64,000 nucleotides of DNA, from NCBI GenBank assembly GCA_036785705.1, contig JAWUZG010000070.1, positions 507,001 to 571,000 of the forward strand, written 5' to 3'. Position 1 is the stretch's first letter. Every line of letters starts with the position of its first letter. This DNA is from Acanthornis magna (taxonomy: Eukaryota; Chordata; Aves; Passeriformes; Acanthizidae). The position numbers and the translations under genes are program-made. Of this stretch, positions 1-10,873 are shown piece after piece. Under the pieces are notes generated by a model. It was given only the letters and a program-made list of their open reading frames with translations, was not told the origin of the DNA and searched no databases.

Positions 1-1780
1 CTTTCTTGGTGTCACTTGAATCACTCTTGCTGTCATAATGGCAGCAAAGAGAAAATGTCCATTACCTTTGTTTATAGGGAAACATTACTTTTCTGAGACT
101 AGAAACCACTGACATTTAAGCCCAGTAAACAGGCTTGATTTAGAACAGACGAAATAGTAAAACAAAGGCTGTATTATATAGGTGACAGTAGCTGACGCTT
201 ATTTTGGTAGAAAATTTGGGGAGAAACAGGCAAGGAATACAGAAAGTCCTATTGGATACCTAACAAATAGGACAACGAAGTGACTTCTAAATTTTCCTTA
301 CTGCTCTAGTTAAAACAATACAGATTAAAGCTCCTCTCCAGAGGAAAGGATTTAAAAATCCTGTGCTAAAAATACAAATGAATATTCAGAGATAGTCTTG
401 ATGTAACTATGAGGGTGATAGAGAATGAGTTACAAAACAAAATTAACATAAATGAGTAACAAACAAAATGTCCCAGTAAAGTCAAAATCTAAAAGATTTG
501 TTTGCAGGGAATAAACACCTCCTTGAAACAGCTCAGGGAAAAGAAAAGACTCAGTTCTAGAGAGGATAGCTCTCCAGAGCAGCAAGGTATTTTACAGAAG
601 AACCATAAAATGGATGTTATAGGCACAGTGATAGCCATCCTGCACTAGCTGGGGATAATTTAATTACAGGAGCACCCCTGAGAAGCTATACAGTCAAATA
701 TTATTGGGGAACCCAACCATGCCTGTGTTTAAAGGGAGATGTTTTAAAAGCACTTTGAAGAAACAAAATTAATAGCCAAAATGCTGCATGAGTTTTAAAT
801 TTTGAGGATTGGGTTCTGAGGGTCATTATTTCATATCAGAGCCACTGATAGGTATATTTCCCCCCCACAGTTCTAGGAAGACATCAGCTGGTTTAGAAAG
901 ATTCAAAGAAAACAAAAACCAAATATCACATTGGAGCTAATGACTTCTATAGAAGATTAATAAAGGCAATAAAGTGTGAGAATAATAATGCTGCTCAGGT
1001 GGATTTGAACCATCCAAAGGGAAGAACAAGACAAAGTGCCAAGGGAAACAAGGGCTGTACACCACAGCAATGGCCTGACAGAAGGCTAAAGAAAAATTTA
1101 AGTACAGTATCAGGAAAAACTGAGTAAAAGCGTTTCACAGAGGAAAATGTGAAAGTTTTGTCACTTCAATCACTTTAAAATTCTCTGAAGAAAGCACATC
1201 CAGCTGGAAGAACGCCAGTGGCACAGATGGATACAGAGAACATGACTTGATGGAGTCCTGTCCATTCAGGATCCTCAGCCAACACAAAAACCAGCACAGC
1301 ATACATAGGGGAATCGCCCAGCCTGGACTTTCTTTTTTTGGTCAAATTTGAGATGCTCCTTAGCAGAATAATAGGGGGAGAGAACAGTAAAGCTCAGCTC
1401 TGCAATGATAGAGTTCCTGCAGCTTTAGATAAAATTAAACATAAATATAGAAACTGTCCTTATAAATTTTTTAATGAAATCTCAAATTTGGGATTAAGAC
1501 ATACTAAGCTTTTCCCCAATTTTCTGCTAAAGGAGATCTTTTCAAGCTCAGGCATGTCAAAATGGAGCTATCTGCCTCTATCACAAACTAATTTGGGCCA
1601 GCATTTTCAGCTCTGTCTAGCACAGAGATTAGATAGCCCAGGCAATTTTTTATAGCAGGTCCCAAGCTGGAGTGGTCCGATTGCTCTTGGGGAGATTTAT
1701 GGAAAGTCATTACTGATTAGTATTACTGATTGACAACGATTAGTACTCCTGGAAAGATAAGTCTTATTCTACATTACTGT
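1..1780. other. AT-rich flank without a recognisable gene
   Basis: I see no exon with convincing splice sites, no RNA gene and no repeat family that I recognise. A plus-strand reading frame of about 105 codons at 1338-1655 lacks splice or promoter context. Its composition is biased to Leu, Ser and Phe, as expected of a chance frame. Just before the LTR there is a small local duplication of an ATTACTGATT-like word around 1708-1730. Confidence 0.6.
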
Positions 1781-2071
1781 TGTAGGTTTGACCCTGGCTA
1801 AATGCCAGGCACTTACGACATTTGCTCTCTATGCTCTCTCCTGCTGCAGCTATGCAGAGGAGAGGGAAAACTAACACAAAATACTGGACTTATGAGTTGA
1901 GATAGGATCACTGGTAAGGAGGACGCACGAGATTCAGGGCAAAAGCAAGCGGGAAACTTAAAATTGCAAAAAAAGGGTGATTTACTAATCTAACAGAGTT
2001 GGAGGATAAATTAGAGGTAAAAATAAGCTCTTAAGACACCGGTTTTTTACTCATACCCCCTTCCCTCTTAA

Positions 2072-2430
2072 GGCAGTGCTTCTCAGCTCACTCCCTCCTT
2101 CCTTTTCAACTAACTAACAACTCCCGGGCAGGGGCAGGGTGTGGGGCTTTTTCTCTTAGGTCAGTCTATCACAATTCTTCTACTGCAAAACACTATTTCT
2201 CTATTTGCTCCCTCCCTCTACCCAACTAACAGATCCGGGCTGGGGCAAGGTATGTGGCTTTTTTTAGTTAGTCCAACACCACAATTCTGCTACAAATGCT
2301 GTTTCTTTACTCAACCTCTCTCTCTATTAAGACCATTTCTCAGTTCACCTCCTCCCTCCTTCCTTCTAACCAACAGCTCCGGGGTGGGGGCAGGGTATGG
2401 GGGTTTCCTTTGGTCAGGGTCAGTCCATCA
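2072..2430. repeat. Imperfect tandem duplication inside the LTR
   Basis: Three degenerate copies of one unit follow each other. Each runs from a CT-rich CTCCCTCCTTCCTT-like block through an AACTAAC and CTCCGGG-like block to GGGGCAGGGTATG, then GGTCAGTC and CACAATTCT. The unit starts recur near 2080, 2196 and 2336, so the period is about 115-140 bp. The last copy is cut short near 2430. Length change of this kind is common in LTR U3 regions, where it can multiply regulatory sites. Confidence 0.65.
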
Positions 2431-2960
2431 GGGGAGAAGAATCCTCTACTTAGCCATGGGGTCCCTCCCACGAGAGACAGTCCTCTAAGAACTTCTTTGG
2501 CGTGGGTCTAATCTCACAAGCAGCACCTGCCCGAAATCTGCTGCTGTCTGAGATTCTTCTGTCCAGTTTACAGAATTCCAAGCCGAGGCCAGGCTGTTTC
2601 CATCCCGGGAGCAAGGCCCTTCTCTCCTGCAAGGCCTTTGCAACTCTCAGTCTCTGGGACTGCCACTGGATCACAGCTTCCTACAGGTCTCCACCTGCTC
2701 CTCTGGCGTGGGCACCTCCCCACAGGCTGGGGGGGGTTCTCTGCATCCCCTGGACCCCATGGGCTGCAGGGAGACCACCTGCTCCCCCACGGTCTGCACC
2801 ACGGCTGGCAGAGGGTTTTCAGCTCCGGCGCCTGGAGCACCTCCTCCCCCAACTTCTCCACTGACCTTGGTGCCTCCATGTTGTTTTCCCTCACATATTT
2901 TTACCTCCTCCTCCTCCTCTGGCTAAAAAGAAGTGCATGCTCGCATTGTTTTGATTTCTT

Positions 2961-2969
2961 CTTAAATAT
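2961..2969 (-). promoter_or_regulatory. TATA-like box of the LTR
   Basis: The minus strand reads ACATATTTAAGAAG, a TATA-like element at the position where this LTR type carries its core promoter. It is the main reason for placing the LTR sense strand on minus. Whether it still drives transcription cannot be told from sequence. Confidence 0.4.
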
Positions 2970-5900
2970 GTTTTCACAGAGGCGTAACTAACATCTCTAA
3001 TTGGCCCAGACCTGGCCAGCAGCAAGTCCATCATCTTCAGAGCCATCAGAGATTGGCTCTGCTGGACATGGTGGAGAAATTTCCAGAATCTTTACTCAGG
3101 ACATGCAGGAGCCATCTTTGTACGCCACCCTATTCACTGGAAAAAACTGGGCCAAGCCAAAACCACCACAACTACATGGTTACAGAATATCAATTACAGG
3201 CAGGGAATGGGTGGTTTTACACATTTTCTTGCACATTTCTAGACAAAGGAGCAAAGCCACATCATTCACCACTAGCATCCTGAAAAGCTGAAAGGAGCAT
3301 TTTGTGAAACTTCACTGCTTCCACCAAACAGCTGCATTTCACTGTTCTTTTTTGTCAGTCTTACACATCTTCACAGGCATGGGAAGTTGTTTGGAAGAGT
3401 TAAATGCACCAGGCTGTAACTGCTATCCTAATTATAACTATCCCGTGAATTCAAACGGCTGCACATTTGTCAAACAGGAAATTATATGCCATGGTGTAGG
3501 AAACAATCCTGGTTGTAGACACTGAGTGGATAAACAGGTGAGCTCCAACACCTCCTCACGCTGCAATTAATGTCATCACAACTTTAACGCCATTTCTTCA
3601 CTGTCTCTTTCCTGCTGGTTCACTGAGCACAACTTAACATGCTCCATGTGATGCCTGTAGGGTTGGGCTGTCCCACGAGAGCAGCTCATGGATCAGGTAA
3701 ATATAAACCATGTAGTTTTGGATCTCTGCAAAATTAGCTAAAGAAGCTACTTAAAATCGAAATGGTCCTGAGCATCCCCCAGAGGCATAATTAGCTATCT
3801 ACAGCCTTAATTAGAAAAAAACCTTTTGTGTTTAAGAGCATTAAGCAGGTCTGAGATACCAGCAAGAAATTTTCTGAGACGTTCTGAATTTTTAATATGT
3901 GCATCACTTATATCCTTTTTGGAAAAACACATGTTCTTTAAAACAAACTGAATGAAAATTTCAAATAAATTATTTAGTTTTGTTTTGGACAGGAAAACAA
4001 GCAAACTAAATGTGGTTCAGTAACAAGTCATTCCCATTCTGCTTCCAAAAGGAAGAGCAGCACCTCTGTATGTAAACAGGAAAAGGTGAACTCTGCTCTT
4101 CCTTGGAATAGAACAAAAACTTACTGCCCCGTCCATGAACTTTTAAAAATGTGGATCTAAACCTTTCTTCTGAACATTTAACTTGCCAAAATTCTCTTCC
4201 AAGCACTAACAAAATAAATACACTCTATTTACATGAGGGGTGGTAAAATGTGACTTTGCAAGATAAAAGGAATTGCAAATTCTTTGTTTATTCATCCTCT
4301 CAGAGCAAAACCATAAGCCTGTAGCTTACACACTGTGCTTCACCTTGCACATCCATTTAGATGCACATGAGTTTAGAAAGTGCAATGTTGGCAAAAAAAT
4401 CCAATCAGGACTTGTTCTGCATTGATTTTCTTCTATTGTAAGGTCAGATGCCCTGTTTTGTGAACACAATTCTAATCATGTCATGCAGATACATAATTCT
4501 CTTGGTCTCCAAAAGAACTTCAGTGCAAGAACACCATGAGGACAGCTGTGACTACTTGCTGTCTTCCACAAAGGAGGTTATTATTCCAAAGAGAAGATTT
4601 TTATTCAAACACATCCACATTATCCACAGTCACATATTTGCACATTTCTAATTACTTGCTCTGAATCACGTCATTTGCTTTTCCAACTGAAAGTGCCTCT
4701 ATGAGCACCTTGCACTTCCTTAGCCAGGACTTGTTTATTCCTTTCTCTTCAGAGCCAGAATCCTCCACCACGTTACTGCATCTTACATACAACAGAAGCA
4801 GACAGATGGTCAGGTTCCACTGCAAAAAAATCCTGTAGGCAGAAGCCACTAAAAAGAACAAGAACATGTGTTTTTCTGCATATAAAGCCACGCCTGCTGA
4901 GATAGGTGCCAGCTTCTAATACACTGATACCAACTTCAGTTCTGAAAAACGTAAGCAATTTCTCCAATGCCAGACCAGCAATCCACATTCCTGTCCCTGA
5001 GCTGAGGAATTCAAATCTTTCATTCTTGTGTGCTTGCCACTTTCTGCCATTAACATTTTGTTAGAATCTCTGCACTGTTGGGCACTGAATGTGGTCACTT
5101 CTAAAGGGCCAATTGAAACACCTCAGGTTTAGCTTGGGTTCAGTCTGTGCTTCACTAAACTCACGTAAGAGAGAGAAAATCCTTGACTCCTCAGGTTTGT
5201 TTGGCTTGCAATGTGATGAAAACCTTTCTGCTTATCCTTGCAACCTTCAGCGTTACGTAGATGCACATCTGCTGCAGAGTCTTTGCTGTGATTTAGCTCT
5301 TCTCATATATGCAACCTGAAAAATGCTATATTCCCAGCAAAAAACTTCCTCATCCTGACAGCAGAGGAGAAGCAGCCTCTAATGGGCTCCCAAGATGCTC
5401 ATGCAATTGAATTAATATCTGTCCCTCGGCTGCAGCAATGTGTGAGCTACGGTGACCGGGAGCCAAAGTCTGCAGTGGTATTGGGATGGGACTGAGCGGC
5501 TCCCAGAGCAGCTCAGAGCCACCCCAATCCCACTCCCGGGGCCAAAGGCTCTCTGCTCGCAGGAAGCACTGCTGCAGCAGCATTTCAAACCCTGGTAGAG
5601 TCAGGTCCTGTGCTGGAAAAGGCTTTCTCATCCCCAGCATCTGAAATTATTGGGAAGGATGGGAAGTTCTAGCAGCAAGCTTGCTTAATGAAATATGGTG
5701 TTTTTTAAGCTATATTAAAATGCTCCAGCCTGAGCTGGGATTTCCAAATCCTCTTTTTCATAATTATCTCCATCATTTGTCACCATAGTGCATGGTGAGC
5801 TCACAGTCACACAGTAAAACCCTACAGATTGCCTGCAGCTGATCTATTACATCTATTCATCCCCACAATACAGACTTTCTGAGAGCATTCCCTTACAAAA

Positions 5901-6026
5901 TTCCACCATAGATCCTCACTACAATTCCACTGGACTCTCAAGAGACCAAAATAATTTGGTGTGCCTGTGAAAAGACAAGAGCATTTGTGCCAAGCTATCA
6001 CCTCTGGACTTCTAAAAACCCAGTAA

Positions 6027-6044
6027 TTTTTTTTTTTTTTTTTT
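6027..6044. repeat. Poly-T run (18 bases)
   Basis: This is an uninterrupted homopolymer followed by CCCC. No retroposed body is recognisable on either side. Confidence 0.9.
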
Positions 6045-7075
6045 CCCCAGAGTGTAGAAAGAACTGTTTCCCTCCATCTCCCTTATTAGAGGAGAAAGTT
6101 AAGGTTACTATCAACAGATTCTGGCACTCACTCTTAAAATAAGAACTCATTCCTCCTGTATCCCCCTTCCAAAGGGATGGAAAACACCAATAAACATCCA
6201 TTGGGGAGGTTCAAAAAATGGAATAATGTCTGCGAAATGCCTTTCAACATGCAAAACATGTCTGCATCTGCTTAATACTTTTCCCAACAAATATCACCAT
6301 TTCTGAAGCAAAATTTAACAGGCAATTAATTTTGTGACTTGCCTGGCTGTGACACCCAGGTACTCAGCATAGCTGCTTCCTCATCTGCTAGGAAAATGAT
6401 ACTTTGATCTGATGAAATTCAGTCCACAGAAATAAAAACCTAACCTGTAATAAATTTAGATCACTTCTTTATTATTATTCCCAGCTGATTACATACTTGG
6501 GATGAGTCAGTAAAGCTCTTTGCAAACAACTTCCAGACTGCAAGCATATGGGTTGTCTTGGAGGAAATGGTGCCAGGTACAGCCATATGTTGTGTTGCAA
6601 TAGCAAATACATCCCGCGCTCAGAGAATCCGTCTTGGAGGACTGGGAGATGATGGGGGTTTTCATTCCTGAAATTTTCATTCCGTTTCAGCAGTCCTGGA
6701 AGCAGTTCTGGCTCTTACTTTGTGAGTGGTTGTTCAGCAAACCTAGAACAGCTTACTCCCTTAGGCACCGACTCTGCAGGGTATTCATACACCACATCCC
6801 CTCTGTACTTTTAATGAGTATCTCCCTTAAGACTAATGATACTTTAGAAGACAAAACAGCTCATTTCCTAACATTCATTCACTCACTATTTCATCTTCAA
6901 ATAGTCTGCAGATGCCTGCATGCCACAACAGTCAAACGAAACCACTGATGAATCTTCTCTGGTTCTAGTATTTTGGATTCAGCAGAGATGGATTCTCACC
7001 CCATATATCTTTATCTCCAGAATTGATGTCACCCTTGTCACCATACCATCCCTGACTGATCAGATGGTTCCGTCT

Positions 7076-7569
7076 TCATAATGCTCTGTGAAGTGGGGAA
7101 GTGAAACATCTGTTTCCTGGCTGGATCAGTACATCATCAATTCCATTAAGTGGTTTACCCAGGGGTATGGGAGACATGCAACTGAGAAGGAAATAGATCT
7201 CCTGTCTCCCATTGCAGCATGAGCTTCTATTAGAATCATATTTTGCCTTCCCAGCCAGGCTCAGCTCTATTTTCCTATCCATGAATAGGTCATCTGTTTG
7301 AAGGATAACCCACATGCTCAGGCTCTCATCACTTCCACAGAGTACATCCACAGATCAAAGGCACTGGCTCCTGACATTCCTGTGTCCTGCCTGGTCATCC
7401 ATATGCTCATTTCCACCAGGCCTCGGACGCTCTTTATCGCCATCTTCTGGGCGGTCCATTGCTCCCTCATGTCTACTGGCACTGCCATGTTCCCAACTAG
7501 GCACGTTCCTTTCCAGGTCCTTTCCACGGTGACAGTTACAAAAGGCCTTTGAAGTCTGGCTACAAACAC
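7076..7569 (-). other. Unexplained GC-richer, stop-poor block
   Basis: About 500 bp is clearly richer in G+C than its surroundings and has long open frames on both strands: 83 and 91 codons on minus, 84 on plus. One minus frame contains VGNMAVPVDMREQWTAQKMA and ends at a stop near 7318. A second minus frame, 7351-7076, overlaps its end. No in-frame splice pair brackets either frame. It could be a decayed retrocopy or an old repeat, or ordinary stop-poor DNA. I do not recognise a family. Confidence 0.25.
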
Positions 7570-10500
7570 TCTGGAGGCCAGAAATTACATTTTTGGAACC
7601 CCAGATGAACAACAAGAGAACCAGATGTGAGTTACTGTTTATACTTACTTCTGGATGATTTTTCCTTTAAAACCTGAGTGATGCCTCTACGTAACAATGA
7701 AGTAATTGTTTTCTCTTGACATGCATAGCCATTCAAAACAAAATCTGAACTGAAAATCCTTTCCTAGCAGGGACATTAGGCATGAAATAATAATTTCTTT
7801 CGATTATTCATTAAATTTGCAGGCTAGGAACCTGTATCTCAAAGCTAAGTTATACCTAGTTCTCAAAAACCCACGGATCTTAGACAACTGCCTCCTAGAC
7901 ACTGCAAGCAATCCTTCACTTCATTTCATTGATGTTTCAGTTTTACTGTGACAGGCAAGCAAAATTTGGAAACATCCTAAGGAAAACACATTACACTGTC
8001 TGTAAATAAACCACTCCAGTCCACAGACTGCTATTCACAGTGTTCTATGTGAGCAGCACTAATTAGTATCAGATAATTAAATAATTTATTATTCCTTTAG
8101 CAACTGTACTGAAATGGACCTGAAGACTGAGTGCACACATAAAGAGGAAGACATATTTTATGCTGGCTTGCTGCCCTGAGATATTTTAGGAAGGATAAAG
8201 TCATGAGCTCTTGCCTTTCAAAGCAATAGAGCAAAAAAGAAAAGGCACACAGTGGAAATTAAAGAGAATGTCTCTAAAACAGTTAGTTCTTTCCTTAAAT
8301 TAGACTATATTTCTTCTTTTATTTTTCATTATCCATTGGTGAAAGTTCCCCTTGAGAGTTGATCAGACAAACCGTGTTCACCCAAAACAGGTTCATGACA
8401 TCAGTGGGGGTGTTTTGGAAGGTGGAACTACTTGTGCAAATACCACCTTTCAGATTATGCTCCCTAAAGTATTCAAACAAATTTTTAGCTGCTGTCTTTC
8501 TTCCAAACACATTAATGCATCACCCTGGCAAGGCCTTTATTTGTTCACATTTACTCCCAACCCCTTGTACCCTTTACAGATCTTGGAGCTGTTCTAAGTA
8601 AAGCAGATGTTGCTTTTCCCAATTGTTTTCATTAACAGAAATGCTAATGAAGAGAGCATAACTGTTTCTCTTTAAAAATACAAAACCAATTCTGTGGGGG
8701 GGCAAAGCTACTTATTACTTTTCATCTTAAAAAAGGACAAAAAACAGGCCTAGAGACATGAATTCATGAATTGTTCCTGTGAGGTGTACAGATCTATGGC
8801 GCAGCTCTTTACATCGATATATTCACATACTAAATACTAAAATATTAAAATCCACAAAGTTTAAATGTATTCTTACTGTATTTTTCAATGTGATAAAGAT
8901 GGAGTCTTTACTTTCTAAAATTACCTTAAGCTCTTCTACAAACTAGAAATTTTATAAGCTAATACCATTATCACCACCATTACAAAATTGCTTAAATTTC
9001 AGAGTATGAAATGCTACCAATTGTAACAAATTGCGTATTTCTTTTAATGAACAAATTTCATTTAGTGAACAGAATTTTTTCAGTAGAATATCCCTACCTG
9101 GTTCAAACAAGCCATTAAGTTCAACTACATGGAAATTCCTGCCTGAAGTGCTTCATAATTAGCAGCAATAATAAAATGGAGATAAAGCGAATCAAGGGAA
9201 TTTACTTCTCTGCTATTATTTTCTTTGTATTTGCTTGCATCACATAATAAGATTTTAAGGTGTACTCAAAGGATGACTGAATTTTAGGAAAGAAAGCACA
9301 GAATTCACTACCACAGCAAAACCCTGGGTCTGAACTGCTTGGCTGCTCCCAGTCTTAGAGGATGTTTCCTGAGCAGCTGCACGCACAGGGATGTGGCAGT
9401 CAGGTGCCCAATGATCCCAATAATTAACAGGAGTTCATAAAGCGGAACAAACCCCATTTTGTGACATCAATTATGTCTTTGGACACAACAATGAGTAGGT
9501 TAAAATAACAGACAGACACATATGGTCAGGTATTAGTTGCAGCCACTACCAGTGACCTCATATACAGCATAATTCAATTTGGAAGATATTAATGGTTAAA
9601 CTAATTCACTATAATTGCAGTCTGGCAATCATTTTAACTTCTAACATTAAGTCACATCTGTTTTTTTCAACAGCAACCATTAATCATCGAAATAATGCAA
9701 GAAGAGATCTTGTTTCATTACGAGTCATATAAACACAGTTGAAATATAAAGATTAATTCAGGAATCGTGATGTAGAAACAAGATAAATCTTATTATTCCT
9801 ATTTGTTACATAATGGGTGACAAAGGACAAAGAAAAACAGAGACATGACATCAGAATGTTTACTTCTTCAGTCAGATGAGGTCACTCCCAAGAAATCCAA
9901 ACCACACTGCAAATGCTCCACAGGATAAAAGCACACAGAGAACTTCTGGCTATGTGTGAGCAAACCACACTCCTGTGCAAAGCATCAGAAGCACAATTTT
10001 GGGACGCAGAAGCCAAAGAAACTTGGAATTATCCCAAACTATCCTTTCTACTGGGAGGTCCTGAAGAAGAGCAGAGAAACCATTTGCTTCCATGCCAGAC
10101 TATGCCTTTGCATACTGTTTTAATACATTAACCCACTCTGTCCTTCTCACAGAGCTTTCTAAAACCAAAGTGCAGCATCTCCAGCTCTTTACAGTCCTCC
10201 CCCTGCCCATCTAAGAGGCTGAGATACAATGAACAGACGCTACTAACTCATTTCATACACCCTGTAAGACTAATCTTTGACCCAGCACTGGATGTTTCCA
10301 TCATAATAACATTGGAACATTGGATTTCCACTTCTAATGAAAAACTCAGAATCAATTACTGAACTACCTGCCCACCAAAACATCCATTTATGCTTCCAAG
10401 CTTGAGCCAACCACTGACAAATTAGCAAATCACAGGCTATAAAGGACTACGGTAGGATGAAAGATACACACTGTAAATTTATACTCCATTTCTCCCCAGA

Positions 10501-10798
10501 AAGCTTGCTGCACAGATATTGGCTGAAGTTCCTATTTAAAGTCCTACTGGTAAGTATTGATGCCCTCAGAGATCCCTCCACCCTGACCCTCTGGCTTGAC
10601 ACAAGTGAGAATTATGAAAACTTTAATCCCATTTCTTGCCCCTGAAAGGGTTTGCCGTGATACCAGCAGGGAGTCAAATCCTGACTCAAAGTCTGCCCTG
10701 ATACTAGATGATATTTTCTGTGGTATAAATGAATGCAGCTTTCAGCGACAGTTTCTCACGTTACATCAGCCTCTGATCCCTCCTGCTGTCTCCCTTAC

Positions 10799-10873
10799 CT
10801 CCAAACGTGTGTTGTGTCTTTGGAGGGAGTTCAAGATTCCCTGTGCAACTACAGCAGGTCCAGAAACTGCAAC
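10799..10873 (-). CDS. Candidate coding exon (75 bp)
   Basis: On the minus strand a pyrimidine-rich acceptor ending in TGAATCACCAG is followed by 25 open codons (VAVSGPAVVAQG...LQRHNTRLE) and a near-consensus donor, GGAG|GTAAGGGAG. Both intron phases are 0, so the exon would insert without disturbing a frame. It lies 28 kb downstream of the supported exons of the unidentified minus-strand gene and could be a distal exon of it. No intermediate exon is proven. The opposite strand carries the longest plus-strand open frame of the window (10807-11331), which lacks supporting signals. A chance acceptor-donor pair remains possible. Confidence 0.35.

Larger units (their letters stand above)
1781..3176 (-). 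mobile_element. Solo LTR of an avian endogenous retrovirus
   Basis: This is a long terminal repeat of about 1.4 kb. On the plus strand it begins TGTAGGTTTGACCCTGGC and ends in CTACA, so the outer five bases TGTAG/CTACA are perfect inverted repeats, as expected of retroviral LTR ends. The start, the GC-rich middle with repeated Ctgc/ccacgg words and the closing section match a songbird LTR type that I recognise. I do not assign a Repbase family name. A TATA-like ATATTTAAG on the minus strand at 2961-2969 suggests that the sense strand is minus. No gag, pol or env frame lies next to it, so it is probably a solo LTR left by recombination. I could not find a clear target-site duplication, and the exact ends may be off by a few bases. 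The reading frames inside it are not genes. Confidence 0.8.
3177..10798. other. Non-coding DNA, intron or intergenic
   Basis: I found no exon that I would defend. GC-richer patches lie at about 5420-5640 and 7080-7570; the second is listed separately. One 18-base T run lies at 6027-6044. Isolated good donors occur on the minus strand, for example near 7644, but have no matching acceptor at exon distance. Confidence 0.5.

Noticed and set aside
2141..2991. Several overlapping open frames on both strands
   Set aside because: They lie inside the GC-rich part of the LTR, where stops are scarce, and encode no retroviral domain.
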